Origin: Nocardioides sp. JS614
GTDB lineage: Bacteria; Actinomycetota; Actinomycetes; Propionibacteriales; Nocardioidaceae
Reading direction: 5' to 3'
DNA: 64,000 nucleotides
Assembly: GCF_000015265.1 (NCBI RefSeq)
Contig: NC_008699.1
Coordinates: forward strand, 2,356,001-2,420,000
Numbering within the stretch: the stretch's first letter is position 1; the number at the start of each line of letters is the position of its first letter. Made by a program: the position numbers and the translations under genes. The notes under the pieces were generated by a model, which saw nothing but the letters and a program-made list of their open reading frames with translations, had not been told where the DNA came from and did not search any database. Shown here piece by piece: positions 44,156-53,186 of the stretch.

Positions 44156-44464
44156 GTGAGGATGACGATCGTGACTCCAACCGATCTGGGACCAGTTTGG
44201 CGGCAGCACAATTGCTCACGTAAGCACAGGACCTTCCTGACGATGGCGAAGTGCATCTGGAACGACGCTCCTTGGGTCTCCGGCGAAGGAGCTATCGCGT
44301 TGGTGGCGTGCAGACCTTCTGGGCCTGTCAGGTACCGGCACGGAGCCGTGTCCCTGCACCAGACGGCTGATAGTGCGTTGGAGGCCAAGACGTTGATCGA
44401 CGAGACCGGCTGCGGAGGCCGCTGTCACCGCGACCACAGGATCGTGCAGCTGGTCTTACCGTGA
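44156..44464 (+). CDS. small conserved Cys-rich actinobacterial protein
   Basis: Up to 102 residues, with five Cys and six His (HNCSRKHRTFLTMAKCIW; ETGCGGRCHRDHRIVQL). The spacing looks like a conserved small family known from actinobacteria and their phages, without known role, and may bind a metal. Starts at 44156, 44162 or GTG 44171 are all possible; no strong ribosome site decides. It converges with the relaxase gene. Confidence 0.65.
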   Translation: MRMTIVTPTDLGPVWRQHNCSRKHRTFLTMAKCIWNDAPWVSGEGAIALVACRPSGPVRYRHGAVSLHQTADSALEAKTLIDETGCGGRCHRDHRIVQLVLP

Positions 44465-44491
44465 CGCCAGCGTGCGGGCGTCCGGAGGGGG

Positions 44492-47400
44492 TCAGCGGCG
44501 TGGGGTACCGCGGCGGGGCGGCCGCGGACGGTTCACGTCCTGCCGATCTCGTGCCACGCCCTGCGACTGGGTCGGCGCCGGGGTGCCTTCGCCGGTGTCG
44601 ATCGGGATCTCGAGGCGGGACACGATCCGGTAGCGCAGGTCACGGGCCGGGCTGTCGCCCAGGGGCTTCTCAGCGACCAGGCCGCGCGTGGCGGCGCCGA
44701 CGTCGTGACCCTGCTCGTGGGCCTGCTGCAGCATCGCGGCGGTGGCCGGCCAGTCGCCCTGCTCGAGCAGCCGCGGGTCGAGTTCGCGAGCCAGTGGGGC
44801 CCACCGCTCGGCCGGGGTCTTCTCGGCCGCGGCCGAGAGCCGTGCGCGAACCTCGCTGCTCTTGTGGAGCTCGGCCAGTGCCGCCTTCCGCGGGTCGGCA
44901 TCCCAGGTCTTGATCGCGTCGCGCAGGTCGCGTCGCGCCTGCAACTGGGAGAGCTGCAGGCGGGCCCGGACCTGGTTGGCGCCCGGCTCCCAGGCGCGGC
45001 TGGGACGTGCCGAGATGACCCGCATAGCGGCCATCTGTGCCTGCTCCGGGGCGAGGTTGTCCAGGCGCTCGGTGAGCAATTGGTCACCGAGCGAGCGGAA
45101 GGCGGGCTGGCCGCTGGCCAGCGCGGCAGTGAGCGCAGCGGGCCCGCGCTGGGCGAGCAGGTCGGCGGGGTCGAGGCCGTCGGGGAACCGCGCGAAGCCG
45201 GGGTCGAGGCCGTGCGGGGTGAGCATCCAGAAGTCGCGCTCGGCCGCGACCTGGCCAGCGAGGTCGGCGTCGGTGGCCACGATCGGGTCGCGGCCGACGG
45301 CAGCCAGCTGGGCGGCCTGCTCGTCGGTCAGCGACGTGCCGAGCGGCGCCACGCCGAGGTAGAGGCCGGCGCTGGCCAGCGTGACCGCCACGGCGTCGAT
45401 CGGGCCCTCGACGATCACTGGGACCGCACCCTCGGCGAGCAGCTCGTCGACGACACCGAATAGCTGGGCGCCCTTGTGGAACAGCGGGGTGTCGGCTGTG
45501 TTGAGGTACTTGGGGCCGCCCTTGTCGGCGTCGGTGAGGTCGGGCCGGCGGCGGCCGACGAAGCCGAGCACTTCGCCCTGGTGGATCACCGGGAACATCA
45601 CCCGGTCGCGGAACCGGTCGATGAGGCGACCGGTGCTGGCCTCGATGGCGACGCCGGTGGCCACCATCTCGGCGTCACTGACACCGCGGCCGCGCAGGTG
45701 GTCGACCAGGTTGGTCCACCCGGCTGGCGCCTGACCGGGACGGAACCGCTCGTCGCCGGCGAGGTCGATGCCGAACCGTCCGGTGAGGTAGTCGCGGCCC
45801 CACGAGTCGGTGAACCGGGCCTCGAAGAAGGCCTGTGCCATGTCGTTGATCTCGAGCATGCGCTCACGCGAGACGGGGGAGGAGTGCCACTCGTCAGCCC
45901 GCTGGTACATGAGCCGGAGGTCGGCGTCGGTGGGCTCCAGTCGGCTGCCGCCGAGGTCGCGGATGTAGGCGGCCAGCGTCAGGTCGGGCTCGACGAACTG
46001 GTCCTCGTCGACGTCGACCAGGTCGCCAGCGACGGCGTCGACCACGTGCTCGTCGGCCGCGTTCTCGTCGACGTCGACCAGGTGCTCGTCGTACGGGCCG
46101 GGGTCCTCGGCGAGCGGCCAGTCGCCCCAGTCGGGGTCGGTGGCGTGGTCGACGAGCGTCGCGGGGTCCGGCTCGATCCCGTCCCACAGGTCTGCGGGCG
46201 GCTCGTCGAAGTGGTACTCGTGCGCGTGCTCGTCGGGAGCGGTCTCCAGCGCGATCGAGGTCCGCCAGACCAGCGCCTGGCACTCGTCGACGCCCTCCCA
46301 GCCGTCGCTCGGCATCGCCCGCCCGGCACCCAGCAGAGCCTCGGCCTGCCAGCCGCGCTGCATGCCGTGGTCCACGTTCGCGACGAGCGCGGGCCACCAG
46401 GTGCTGGCCTGGATGCTCGCGGCGCGCTCGGGACCGAACAGATCCGCGAGCCGCGGGGTCCACTCGGTGGTGACGCTCTCACCGTGGGAACCGTCGCCGA
46501 TCTGGGAGGCAACGGCCGGGGTGAGCTGACGGGCCATGCGCCACCACACGGCCGCCGCGGCGTGCTCGTCGGGCAGCGGCCCGGCCGGGTGGTCGGCCGC
46601 GGTGGCGGTGCGCAGCAGCTCGTGGGCGGTGACGCCGGCGCGCGACATCGCGGCGAGTCGCTCGGCGAGCAGCGGGGTGAACTCGTCGTCGCGGACCTGC
46701 GGGGCGAGCGAGTAGAGCAGCTGGCGCCATTCCTTGAGCGCCGGGGTGTGGTCGCCGGTGACGGCGCGGTTGAGCCGTCGCTGCCAGGTCGCGGAGGCCT
46801 TCTGCAGCTGCGGTGCACCGGTCGGTCGCCGGTCGTCGACCAGGACCTGCATGGCGGCCCGCCAGACCTCGACGTTGGCGACCGTGGCGGCCTCGGGCCG
46901 GAGGCCGTTCTGTGCCCACGCCGGTAGTGCGGCCTGGTCGGTCGCCCGCGTTCGGACCTGGTCGGCGAGCTGCTCGACCAGGTGAGCGCGCTGGGAGAGG
47001 TAGGCGCCCCAGTGCGGGTCCTTAGCCAGGCGGGCCGGGACCGCGGGCATCCACGGCAGCGGCCCTGCGCCGGCGTTGCGCAAGCCGGAGGCGTCCAGGC
47101 GCCAGTCGAGGACCGCGGCGCGGTCGTGCGCGGTCTCCAGCTCCCGGTCGCCGGCGGCCGCCCGGAGCGCGTCGACGGGGTTCTGGCCGGCCGCGCCGAG
47201 CAGCAGCAGATGGGCACGCAAGGTTGGCCAGGCGGCCTCCTCCGAGAGCCCGGGGACGAGCGTTTCGACCGCGTTGTCCAGGGCGTCGACCACGTTGGTC
47301 GGGGCGCCGTTGGCGTCCTGGCCGACGTCGTCATGGCGCAGGAAGTCCTCCGCGGCGACGTAGAGGCTGTCGAGGTAGCGCTGTGCCGCCTCGCCGAGCC

Positions 47401-50400
47401 GGGTGGCCGGATCGGCCTGCTCGCGCAGCAGGCTGGTCGCGGACCGCTGCATGTTGTCGCGCGCCAGCATCGACTCGAGGATGTCGGTCGGCGTGAGCGG
47501 CCGGACCAGCGTCGGGTGGATCACCGAGTGCGGGTCGCCGTCGCCGACGACCTCGAGGTAGACGTGGTTCGCGTGCACGCCGCGGGTCATCATCGTGTAG
47601 AGCTGCTGGCGCGACTCGCTGCCGGTGGCCAGGCCGTGCATCGTGTCGGCGGTGACGCCCTGGGCGGTGTGCACGGTGCACGCGTAGCCGAGCTCGGAGG
47701 ATCGGGCGACGTAGTCAGCGGGCAGCCGCACGGTGCGGCCGTGCTGGGTGTGCTGGACGGTCAGGTCGCCGTCGTCGTGGATCTCCAGCACGTTCCAGCG
47801 GTCGCCGTTCTTCACCCAGTCGGTGGCCGAAGTACGCAGGCGACGGTCGTTCTCGCGGGTGATGATCAGTTCGCCGATCGAGGCCTCGTTGCCGTCGGCG
47901 AGCCGGCGGACCGGTCCGCTGGCGGCGACGTCGGCCGGCTCGATTCCTTCGAGCCGGTGGGCGCGGGCCTGCTGGTTCAGCTCGCTGACCAGGTCGCGGG
48001 TGGGGGCGAGCATGATCGAGTCCAGGCCGGCGGCACGGTCGGCCTGCCAGGCCGCGAAGACGTCCTCGGTCATGGTGGCCAGGTCGCCTACGTGGACGCG
48101 GTCGCGGTCGAGGTAGAAGCCGAGCGACTCGGGCTTGCCTTCGCGCAGCGCGAGCGAGGCGGCGCCCTCGGCGGGATCCTTGAACCGGACGAGCTCGGTC
48201 AGCTGCAGTGCCCCGTGGGTGGCGCGGATGTCGCGCAGCACGCCGCCGGCGCCGATCGCGGAGAGCTGCTGGTCGTCGCCGATCAGTCGGACGCTGCCGC
48301 CGCGCTCGAGGATGTAGGAGACCGCTGCGTCCAGCGAGAGGGTGTCGGCCATCCCGGCCTCGTCGATGACCACGAGGGTGGAGGAGTCGATGCGGGCGAC
48401 CCAGGCGGGCATCGCGGCGCCGGACTCGCGGGCCTGCTCGAGCGAGTGGGTCAGCTTGGCCAGGGTGTCGGTCTGGGTGTCGATTTGGGAGCGCAGCGCG
48501 TCCGCGGCCGCTGCTGAGGGAGCCAGGCCGATGATGGTGCCGCCGCCATCAGCCCAGGCGCTGGCCAGGGCTCGCATCGCGGTGGTCTTGCCGGATCCGG
48601 CGGGCGCGATCGCCAGCTGTAGCCGGGCGCTGGAGGTGGCCATCTCGCGGACCAGCGTTGCCTGTCCGGCGTTGAGGGTGATGCCGTTGGCGGTCGACTC
48701 GAGCAGCGCCAGGTCGACCGAGTCGGTCGTGACGGCGTACCCGTCGTGCCGGCCGGCGACCTCGACCAGGCGCTGCTCGGCGGCGAGTACCTTGCCCGAG
48801 GTGAACAGCTCGGCGCCGCTCTGGGTGTAGACCGAGGTCCCGTCCGCGCGCCGCAGCTCGACCGGTTCGCTGATGGCGTCCCAGGCGCGGGCCATGCTCA
48901 CCGAGCGGCCGTCGAGGACCTCGCTTACGAGCAGGTCGACGACGTGGGGGACCTGGTTGGTGGGCACGTTGGCGCCCCGGACCTGCCTCTGGGCCTCGGC
49001 GTAGACGTGCCAGAACTGCCAGGTGCTCCGAGCTCCCTCCATCGTCGCCACGATCCGGTCGGTCGTCTTGGCGAACCAGGCCGAGTCGGCCAGCGACCGC
49101 GCTGCGCCCTTCGGGTTCAGTGCGCCGTGGACCATATGCTCGACCCGCTGAGGGGTGCCCAGCACCTCGATGGCCTCACGGCTCCAGGTCTCGCGCTGCT
49201 CGGCCAGCGAGCGCGGCTCGTGCTTGGCCTCGCGGGTCTCCAGCGTCGCCTGCTGGGACAGCTGGATGGTCTCCACCGGCGTCGGCGGGCGGCCGTGGGT
49301 GGCCTGGAACGCGGCCGCGAGGACCTTGCGGCGGTCCTCGACGCTGGCGCGGCGCTTAGAGAAGCGGCGGTTCAGCTCGGGGTCGACGCCGACGATCTCG
49401 CGCACCGGCCGCTTGCGGGCGTCCTCGTTCGGCCGCTCCTCGAACCGCACGCCGAGGGCGTCGACCAGGTGCCGCTCGAGCGCGGTGTTGTAGGTCTCCG
49501 AGGCCGAGACCACCGCCTTGTGCAGCGGCCGGCCATCGATGGCCAGCCACTTGCCGTCGAGCGTCTGGACCTTGTTCGCCACGGCGACGTGCGTATGCAA
49601 GTCAGGGTCTCCCGCGCGGGAGTCGCGGTGGGTGAACGCCGTGGCGACCAGGCCGCGGACGTCAACCTGGCGGACGCCGTTGGTGCCTCGGCGGGTGAAC
49701 AGTGCCTTGGATTCGATGAAGCCCAGCGCGTCCTTGATCGCCGCCTGGTGGGCCCGCTCGATCACCGCGGCGGTCTTCGGGTCGGAGATCGCCCACAGCA
49801 CCGAGACGCTCTTGACCGGGGAGAAGGTCAGGTCGTAGCCGGCCACCGCGTTGGTCTTCGGTCGGGAGTGCTTGGCGATCGCGGCGGCCAGCTCGCGTGC
49901 GTCGGCGGGTTCACGGCCGTGCTCAGCACGGAAGAACTCGGTGCCGACCTCGGTGCGGACCTTGGCCCGGTCGGCCGCGGGGACCGGCCAGTCACCCGGC
50001 AGGCCGGCGGCCTCGTTGAGGGCCGCGATGCGCTTGGCGACCTCGATCCGGAACGGGCTGATGTCGTTCTCGTAGACCTTGTACGGCGTGCCGAGCTGGC
50101 GGGCCGTCTTGTAGTCCGCGTAGGTCGGCCGGTCGACGCCGTCGCGGCCGATGCGTAGGTCCAGGTCCTTGGTCCGCTGGGTGGCCAGCGGGTGGTGACC
50201 GGAGCCGAACAGGCTCTGCATGTGGTCAGCGGTGACGATGTCGCCGGCGTCGAGCCCTTCGAGTCCCTCCATGCCGGAGCCGACCCACACGCCGGGAGTC
50301 TCGCCCTTCTCGGTGTAGTAGCTCGCGAGGCCGGTGTGGCCCTTGTCCGTGGCGTCCATCGCTGCGACCTGGCGGGTCAGGTAGTCGTACCCCGACCCCG

Positions 50401-50422
50401 CCGTCAGCTTGTGGAGGCTCAT
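44492..50422 (-). CDS. MobF relaxase-helicase-primase fusion
   Basis: Protein of 1976 residues for nicking and processing the transferred strand. Residues counted from GTG 50434: TrwC-type relaxase (1-350) with nucleophile Tyr candidates near 16-18 and 39-40 and the three-His site in FTHRDSRAGDPDLHTH (His269, 280, 282). Next is an SF1 helicase with Walker A APAGSGKTT near 612 and a LVVIDEAGM Walker B. A long acidic linker (~1450-1510) leads to a DnaG-like primase core at ~1530-1760, including VPVIVEGPIDAVAV and an acidic TOPRIM site (IVATDADLAGQ). The C-terminus is helical and basic. ATG 50422 is preferred since AGGTGA is eight bases upstream. Transfer, unwinding and priming of the new strand would be in one polypeptide. 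Confidence 0.92.
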   Translation of the reverse strand: MSLHKLTAGSGYDYLTRQVAAMDATDKGHTGLASYYTEKGETPGVWVGSGMEGLEGLDAGDIVTADHMQSLFGSGHHPLATQRTKDLDLRIGRDGVDRPTYADYKTARQLGTPYKVYENDISPFRIEVAKRIAALNEAAGLPGDWPVPAADRAKVRTEVGTEFFRAEHGREPADARELAAAIAKHSRPKTNAVAGYDLTFSPVKSVSVLWAISDPKTAAVIERAHQAAIKDALGFIESKALFTRRGTNGVRQVDVRGLVATAFTHRDSRAGDPDLHTHVAVANKVQTLDGKWLAIDGRPLHKAVVSASETYNTALERHLVDALGVRFEERPNEDARKRPVREIVGVDPELNRRFSKRRASVEDRRKVLAAAFQATHGRPPTPVETIQLSQQATLETREAKHEPRSLAEQRETWSREAIEVLGTPQRVEHMVHGALNPKGAARSLADSAWFAKTTDRIVATMEGARSTWQFWHVYAEAQRQVRGANVPTNQVPHVVDLLVSEVLDGRSVSMARAWDAISEPVELRRADGTSVYTQSGAELFTSGKVLAAEQRLVEVAGRHDGYAVTTDSVDLALLESTANGITLNAGQATLVREMATSSARLQLAIAPAGSGKTTAMRALASAWADGGGTIIGLAPSAAAADALRSQIDTQTDTLAKLTHSLEQARESGAAMPAWVARIDSSTLVVIDEAGMADTLSLDAAVSYILERGGSVRLIGDDQQLSAIGAGGVLRDIRATHGALQLTELVRFKDPAEGAASLALREGKPESLGFYLDRDRVHVGDLATMTEDVFAAWQADRAAGLDSIMLAPTRDLVSELNQQARAHRLEGIEPADVAASGPVRRLADGNEASIGELIITRENDRRLRTSATDWVKNGDRWNVLEIHDDGDLTVQHTQHGRTVRLPADYVARSSELGYACTVHTAQGVTADTMHGLATGSESRQQLYTMMTRGVHANHVYLEVVGDGDPHSVIHPTLVRPLTPTDILESMLARDNMQRSATSLLREQADPATRLGEAAQRYLDSLYVAAEDFLRHDDVGQDANGAPTNVVDALDNAVETLVPGLSEEAAWPTLRAHLLLLGAAGQNPVDALRAAAGDRELETAHDRAAVLDWRLDASGLRNAGAGPLPWMPAVPARLAKDPHWGAYLSQRAHLVEQLADQVRTRATDQAALPAWAQNGLRPEAATVANVEVWRAAMQVLVDDRRPTGAPQLQKASATWQRRLNRAVTGDHTPALKEWRQLLYSLAPQVRDDEFTPLLAERLAAMSRAGVTAHELLRTATAADHPAGPLPDEHAAAAVWWRMARQLTPAVASQIGDGSHGESVTTEWTPRLADLFGPERAASIQASTWWPALVANVDHGMQRGWQAEALLGAGRAMPSDGWEGVDECQALVWRTSIALETAPDEHAHEYHFDEPPADLWDGIEPDPATLVDHATDPDWGDWPLAEDPGPYDEHLVDVDENAADEHVVDAVAGDLVDVDEDQFVEPDLTLAAYIRDLGGSRLEPTDADLRLMYQRADEWHSSPVSRERMLEINDMAQAFFEARFTDSWGRDYLTGRFGIDLAGDERFRPGQAPAGWTNLVDHLRGRGVSDAEMVATGVAIEASTGRLIDRFRDRVMFPVIHQGEVLGFVGRRRPDLTDADKGGPKYLNTADTPLFHKGAQLFGVVDELLAEGAVPVIVEGPIDAVAVTLASAGLYLGVAPLGTSLTDEQAAQLAAVGRDPIVATDADLAGQVAAERDFWMLTPHGLDPGFARFPDGLDPADLLAQRGPAALTAALASGQPAFRSLGDQLLTERLDNLAPEQAQMAAMRVISARPSRAWEPGANQVRARLQLSQLQARRDLRDAIKTWDADPRKAALAELHKSSEVRARLSAAAEKTPAERWAPLARELDPRLLEQGDWPATAAMLQQAHEQGHDVGAATRGLVAEKPLGDSPARDLRYRIVSRLEIPIDTGEGTPAPTQSQGVARDRQDVNRPRPPRRGTPRR

Positions 50423-50429
50423 CGTCACG

Positions 50430-50465
50430 GTCACCTACGTGCGCGCGGGCGGTCTGTGCGATCAC
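50430..50465 (-). promoter_or_regulatory. bipartite element motif, copy 4 (relaxase)
   Basis: Read leftward, GTGATCGC (50465-50458), 20 bases, TAGGTGAC (50437-50430), perfect. The relaxase ATG is only seven bases further, so AGGTGA also serves as its ribosome-binding site or the message is nearly leaderless. The halves of copies 4 and 5 are both GTGATCGCAC and face away from each other. Confidence 0.83.
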
Positions 50466-50486
50466 TTCCGGCCAGATTCGTGCTGT

Positions 50487-50499
50487 GTTCTTTCTATTC
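50487..50499 (+). promoter_or_regulatory. GTTCTTTCTATTC shared motif
   Basis: An exact 13-base copy of the sequence upstream of parB (55908-55920 on the other strand). It lies in the 313-base region between relaxase and the next rightward gene, which contains two bipartite motifs and no gene. The origin of transfer is likely to be in or near this region, though I cannot identify a nic site. Confidence 0.55.
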
Positions 50500-50665
50500 G
50501 GCAGACCGAGAATGCAAGAGGTGTGTGGCACTTGGGAGGTCGCGGAAATCTGGGGGGACGCTGAGGGACGTGGGTGACGGCTCGGGCGTCGGGTTCGGAC
50601 TGGGTGAGGTGGGCGGGGCTGGCTGGGGTCGAGATTGGCGGATTCGGAAGGTTTCTTGGCCGGTG

Positions 50666-50701
50666 GTGATCGCACGGGGACCGGGATCTGTCGTAGGTGA
50701 C
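50666..50701 (+). promoter_or_regulatory. bipartite element motif, copy 5
   Basis: GTGATCGC at 50666-50673, 20 bases, TAGGTGAC at 50694-50701, perfect. It precedes by 34 bases the two-gene unit starting at 50736, divergent from the relaxase. Confidence 0.85.
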
Positions 50702-50735
50702 TGTCAGAGTCCATGTCGACACGAGTGAGGACCGG

Positions 50736-51122
50736 ATGAGTCAGCAGACGATCAAGCAGCAGGCGCGGCGTACGGCGCGGGAGATGGCCGAGAAGCGGCG
50801 GCGCGAGCGCGAGGAGCGGGAGCGCCGGGTGGTCGACCTGGCCGAACGGGTCATGGTCGCGATCGGTGAGCGCGACGCGGCGGTGGCCGAGACCGAGAAG
50901 CGCGCCGGGGATGCGCTGCGGGAGTTGACCGAGGTCGAGGGGCTGTCACTGGGCGAGGCGGTCGAGTGGTGCGGCGAGACGATCACCGTGCGGGAGGCGA
51001 CGCGGCTGCGGCGACTGGCCGCACCGGACGGCAGCGCGGAGGCTGAGGGCGGCGCGGCCGCAGAGCGGGAGCCCGACGCAGCGGCCGAGAACGGGGGAGC
51101 GGGTGCCGGTTCGGCGGCTTGA
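50736..51122 (+). CDS. small coiled-coil basic/acidic protein
   Basis: 128 residues. A long charged helix (RRTAREMAEKRRREREERER) is followed by an acidic helix and an Ala/Gly/Glu-rich tail. No family recognised; the beginning could be a coiled coil or DNA-binding helix. GTGAGGA precedes ATG 50736. The next gene starts within its end. By position beside the relaxase it could be an accessory relaxosome protein. Confidence 0.72.
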   Translation: MSQQTIKQQARRTAREMAEKRRREREERERRVVDLAERVMVAIGERDAAVAETEKRAGDALRELTEVEGLSLGEAVEWCGETITVREATRLRRLAAPDGSAEAEGGAAAEREPDAAAENGGAGAGSAA

Positions 51123-51630
51123 TGACGCCGGCCTCGCGGCGGTCGCGGCGGCGCTGGCGGACCCGGCAGTGATCACGCGCTACCGGGCAAAGGTCGCCAC
51201 GGTGCCCGGCAGTGAGTGCCTGTGGTGGACCGGGGCCGTGGCTGGCCGCTCGGAGCGGGAGCGCACGTCTGGCGGTGGCCACGGCCGGTTCTGGTACGCG
51301 CCGGGGCGGGTGATCATCGCCCACCGGTTCGCGTACGCGGTCATGCGCGGCGTGGAGGCGCTCGCGGAGGCGCGGCTGCTCGGGCATCGGTGTCACAACC
51401 CGCTGTGTCAGCGGATCGCACCGGATCACGTCGTGGTGTCGAGCGCGGCGCAGAACCGCCGGGAGTGGTCGGTGCAGCGGCGGCTGCCGTACAGCCCGCT
51501 GGCCGACCCGCGTGGGCCGCGTCGGCGGGCGCGGGAACTGCGCGACCTGGCGCGTGAGGACCCGCAGCTGGTTGCCGACGACCTCGCGCGGCTCCAGGAG
51601 TTGCTGGGCGAGCAACTGACGCTCTGGTGA
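51103..51630 (+). CDS. HNH-endonuclease-like protein
   Basis: 175 residues, GTG start with GGGGGAGCG just before. The central part follows the pattern of phage-type HNH_3 nucleases: CLWWTGAV, then HGRFWY, AHRFAYAVMRG, and GHRCHNPLCQRIAPDHVVV with the Cys pair and His. The canonical second catalytic residues are hard to place, so activity is unsure. It ends 15 bases before a strong two-way terminator. Such proteins on mobile DNA may be homing-type or anti-competitor nucleases. Confidence 0.75.
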   Translation: MPVRRLDDAGLAAVAAALADPAVITRYRAKVATVPGSECLWWTGAVAGRSERERTSGGGHGRFWYAPGRVIIAHRFAYAVMRGVEALAEARLLGHRCHNPLCQRIAPDHVVVSSAAQNRREWSVQRRLPYSPLADPRGPRRRARELRDLAREDPQLVADDLARLQELLGEQLTLW

Positions 51631-51644
51631 CGAGCCCGACGCAG

Positions 51645-51680
51645 AAGGCCGCCCGCACCGTCGAGGGTGCGGGCGGCCTT
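51645..51680. terminator. bidirectional terminator
   Basis: Perfect 15-base arms AAGGCCGCCCGCACC (51645-51659) and GGTGCGGGCGGCCTT (51666-51680) around the loop GTCGAG, between two converging genes. Confidence 0.9.
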
Positions 51681-51691
51681 GCGATTGTTGG

Positions 51692-52040
51692 TCAGGCTGG
51701 CTCGCCGTCGAGGAGCCGACCGAGCGTCTCCCACAGGTCGAGGTAGCCGTCCGCGTCCTCGGGCGACTGCTCGCCCCACTTGGCGTGAAGAGCGCGGATG
51801 CGGTCGAGCCGGTCGAGCCGGTCGGGGAGTGCGGCACGAGCGGCGGCCATGAACTCGACATCGGCGGCGTGGCCGGTGGCCTTGAGGCCGAGCCGGTGGT
51901 CGTGCCCGGTGTAGTAGGCCACGAGGACGTTGTCGGGAATCAGGGCGTCGGCGGCGGTGGCGCGGATCTTGTCACCGTCCGGAGTCCACGGCCGGGGTGG
52001 CGCGGGCCTCCAGGGCGCGGAGCGTGGCGTCGTCGCTCAT
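51692..52040 (-). pseudogene. small gene, apparently frameshifted
   Basis: ATG at 52040 overlaps the upstream stop and opens MSDDATLRALEARATPAVDS, then stops after 22 codons. A second frame continues smoothly as PDGDKIRATAADALIPDNVL and then a helical domain to 51692 (DRLDRLDRIRALHAKWGEQS). One missing base near 51980 would restore VDTPDGDKIR and a protein of about 115 residues. If the break is real, a 76-residue product from the GTG at 51922 may still be made. Family unknown. Confidence 0.6.
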
Positions 52041-52288
52041 GCTGGCTGGTCCTCCCGGGCGGTCGCGGCGGCGAGGTCGAGCCGCCCGGATGCGGCGGTC
52101 GCCACGGCGGTGATCCGGGCGGCCAGCGCCCGCAGCTCGGCGGGCGTGCCCTGGATCGCCACCACGTCGTCACCGGCCAGCGTCAGGACCGGCTGGCGGT
52201 GCTCACCGGCACCCACCCAGTCCTCGCCGGGGGTGAACACCTGGACGCTGGTCTCGCGGGCTGCCAGCCACTCGATGTGCGCGCTCAC
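52037..52288 (-). CDS. small hypothetical protein
   Basis: 83 residues with a beta-rich start (HIEWLAARETSVQVFTPGED) and a helical second half (GTPAELRALAARITAVATAA). No recognised motif. It overlaps both neighbours by four bases in a series of five tiny leftward genes. Confidence 0.7.
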   Translation of the reverse strand: MSAHIEWLAARETSVQVFTPGEDWVGAGEHRQPVLTLAGDDVVAIQGTPAELRALAARITAVATAASGRLDLAAATAREDQPA

Positions 52289-52581
52289 GGGGTCACCTCG
52301 ACGGGTGCGGTGCCGATGAGGCGGCGGAACGCCGCCACGTCGGACTCCATGGTGAGCAGACGCCGGTGCTGATCGTCGGCTCGTGCGGCGACCTCGGTCA
52401 GCACCTCCCGCAGGCCGTCGAGGAAGGCGACAACGTCGCGGGCGCTGAGGTCTCCGCGTGTCGGGATCGGCACGCGAAGGTCAGCCGCGTAGGGAACTGC
52501 GTTCATGGCTACGCGGATGGCGCGCTGGTCGTCCGCGCTGATCACGGTGCCGGCCGGGTCCGGCTGGGTCTGCTCGGTCAT
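52285..52581 (-). CDS. small hypothetical protein
   Basis: 98 residues, disordered start, then helices (ARDVVAFLDGLREVLTEVAA and RRLLTMESDVAAFRRLIG) that may form a coiled coil. No recognised family. ATG 52581 overlaps the upstream stop. Longer open frame is the shadow of the preceding gene. Confidence 0.7.
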   Translation of the reverse strand: MTEQTQPDPAGTVISADDQRAIRVAMNAVPYAADLRVPIPTRGDLSARDVVAFLDGLREVLTEVAARADDQHRRLLTMESDVAAFRRLIGTAPVEVTP

Positions 52582-52817
52582 GACTGCTCCTGTTCGGCGC
52601 TGCGGTGGGTGTGCTCGGCGTGCAGGGCGTCCAGCGCCGTGGCGAGGCTGGACAGGGCCGCGTCCAGGTGGGCGCGGGCGGTCTCGGGGGTCCAGCGGCG
52701 TACGTCGCGCAGGCGGTTCTCGATGACGATCAGGTCGCAGGCCGTCTCGCTGAGGGGGTGCCGGTCCTTGGCAGCGCTGGCCGCGACGTCGGCGGCGGGG
52801 GCGGTCGGCTGCCTCAT
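52578..52817 (-). CDS. small hypothetical protein
   Basis: 79 residues, mostly helical (LSETACDLIVIENRLRDVRR; ARAHLDAALSSLATALDALH). No recognised family. Overlaps both flanking genes by four bases. Confidence 0.7.
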   Translation of the reverse strand: MRQPTAPAADVAASAAKDRHPLSETACDLIVIENRLRDVRRWTPETARAHLDAALSSLATALDALHAEHTHRSAEQEQS

Positions 52818-53110
52818 CGCAGCACGTCCTCGACTGCGCGGCGCTTGGCCTCGTCGAGCGTGGCGGTGCGCATCCCCCAGCGCTGGCCGTAGCCACCGTC
52901 GATGTCGGCGTAGAACCCCGGCGCGAGGTAGGTCGCACAGTCGCCGGGGGTGATCCGGATCAGGTAGATGCGCCCGTGCGCGTGGACGCTTGCGGTGTGC
53001 GCGGTCCAGCGACCCGGCCAGCGGTCGTCGGCGTCCACGGTGTGCCACTCCACTGGCGTGCTGTCGGTGTCGGCGAGTGCGGTGATGACGTGGGTGGTCG
53101 TGTCGGTCAT
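52814..53110 (-). CDS. small hypothetical protein
   Basis: 98 residues, beta-rich with many aromatic residues (RIYLIRITPGDCATYLAPGF; YADIDGGYGQRWGMRTATLD), resembling small plasmid proteins of unknown role. AAGGAGGAG precedes ATG 53110 and makes it the first of the five-gene series. Confidence 0.74.
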   Translation of the reverse strand: MTDTTTHVITALADTDSTPVEWHTVDADDRWPGRWTAHTASVHAHGRIYLIRITPGDCATYLAPGFYADIDGGYGQRWGMRTATLDEAKRRAVEDVLR

Positions 53111-53186
53111 GGCTCCTCCTTCAGTTGGGCCGGTGGGGGGCCGGACTCGGGGTCTCAGCCCGCCACCGGAGGAACTGGCGGGACGG

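Noticed and set aside
46982..50158. Rightward frames of 470-511 codons opposite the relaxase
   Set aside because: No motifs, composition typical of antisense frames; the relaxase has clear HUH, helicase and TOPRIM motifs.
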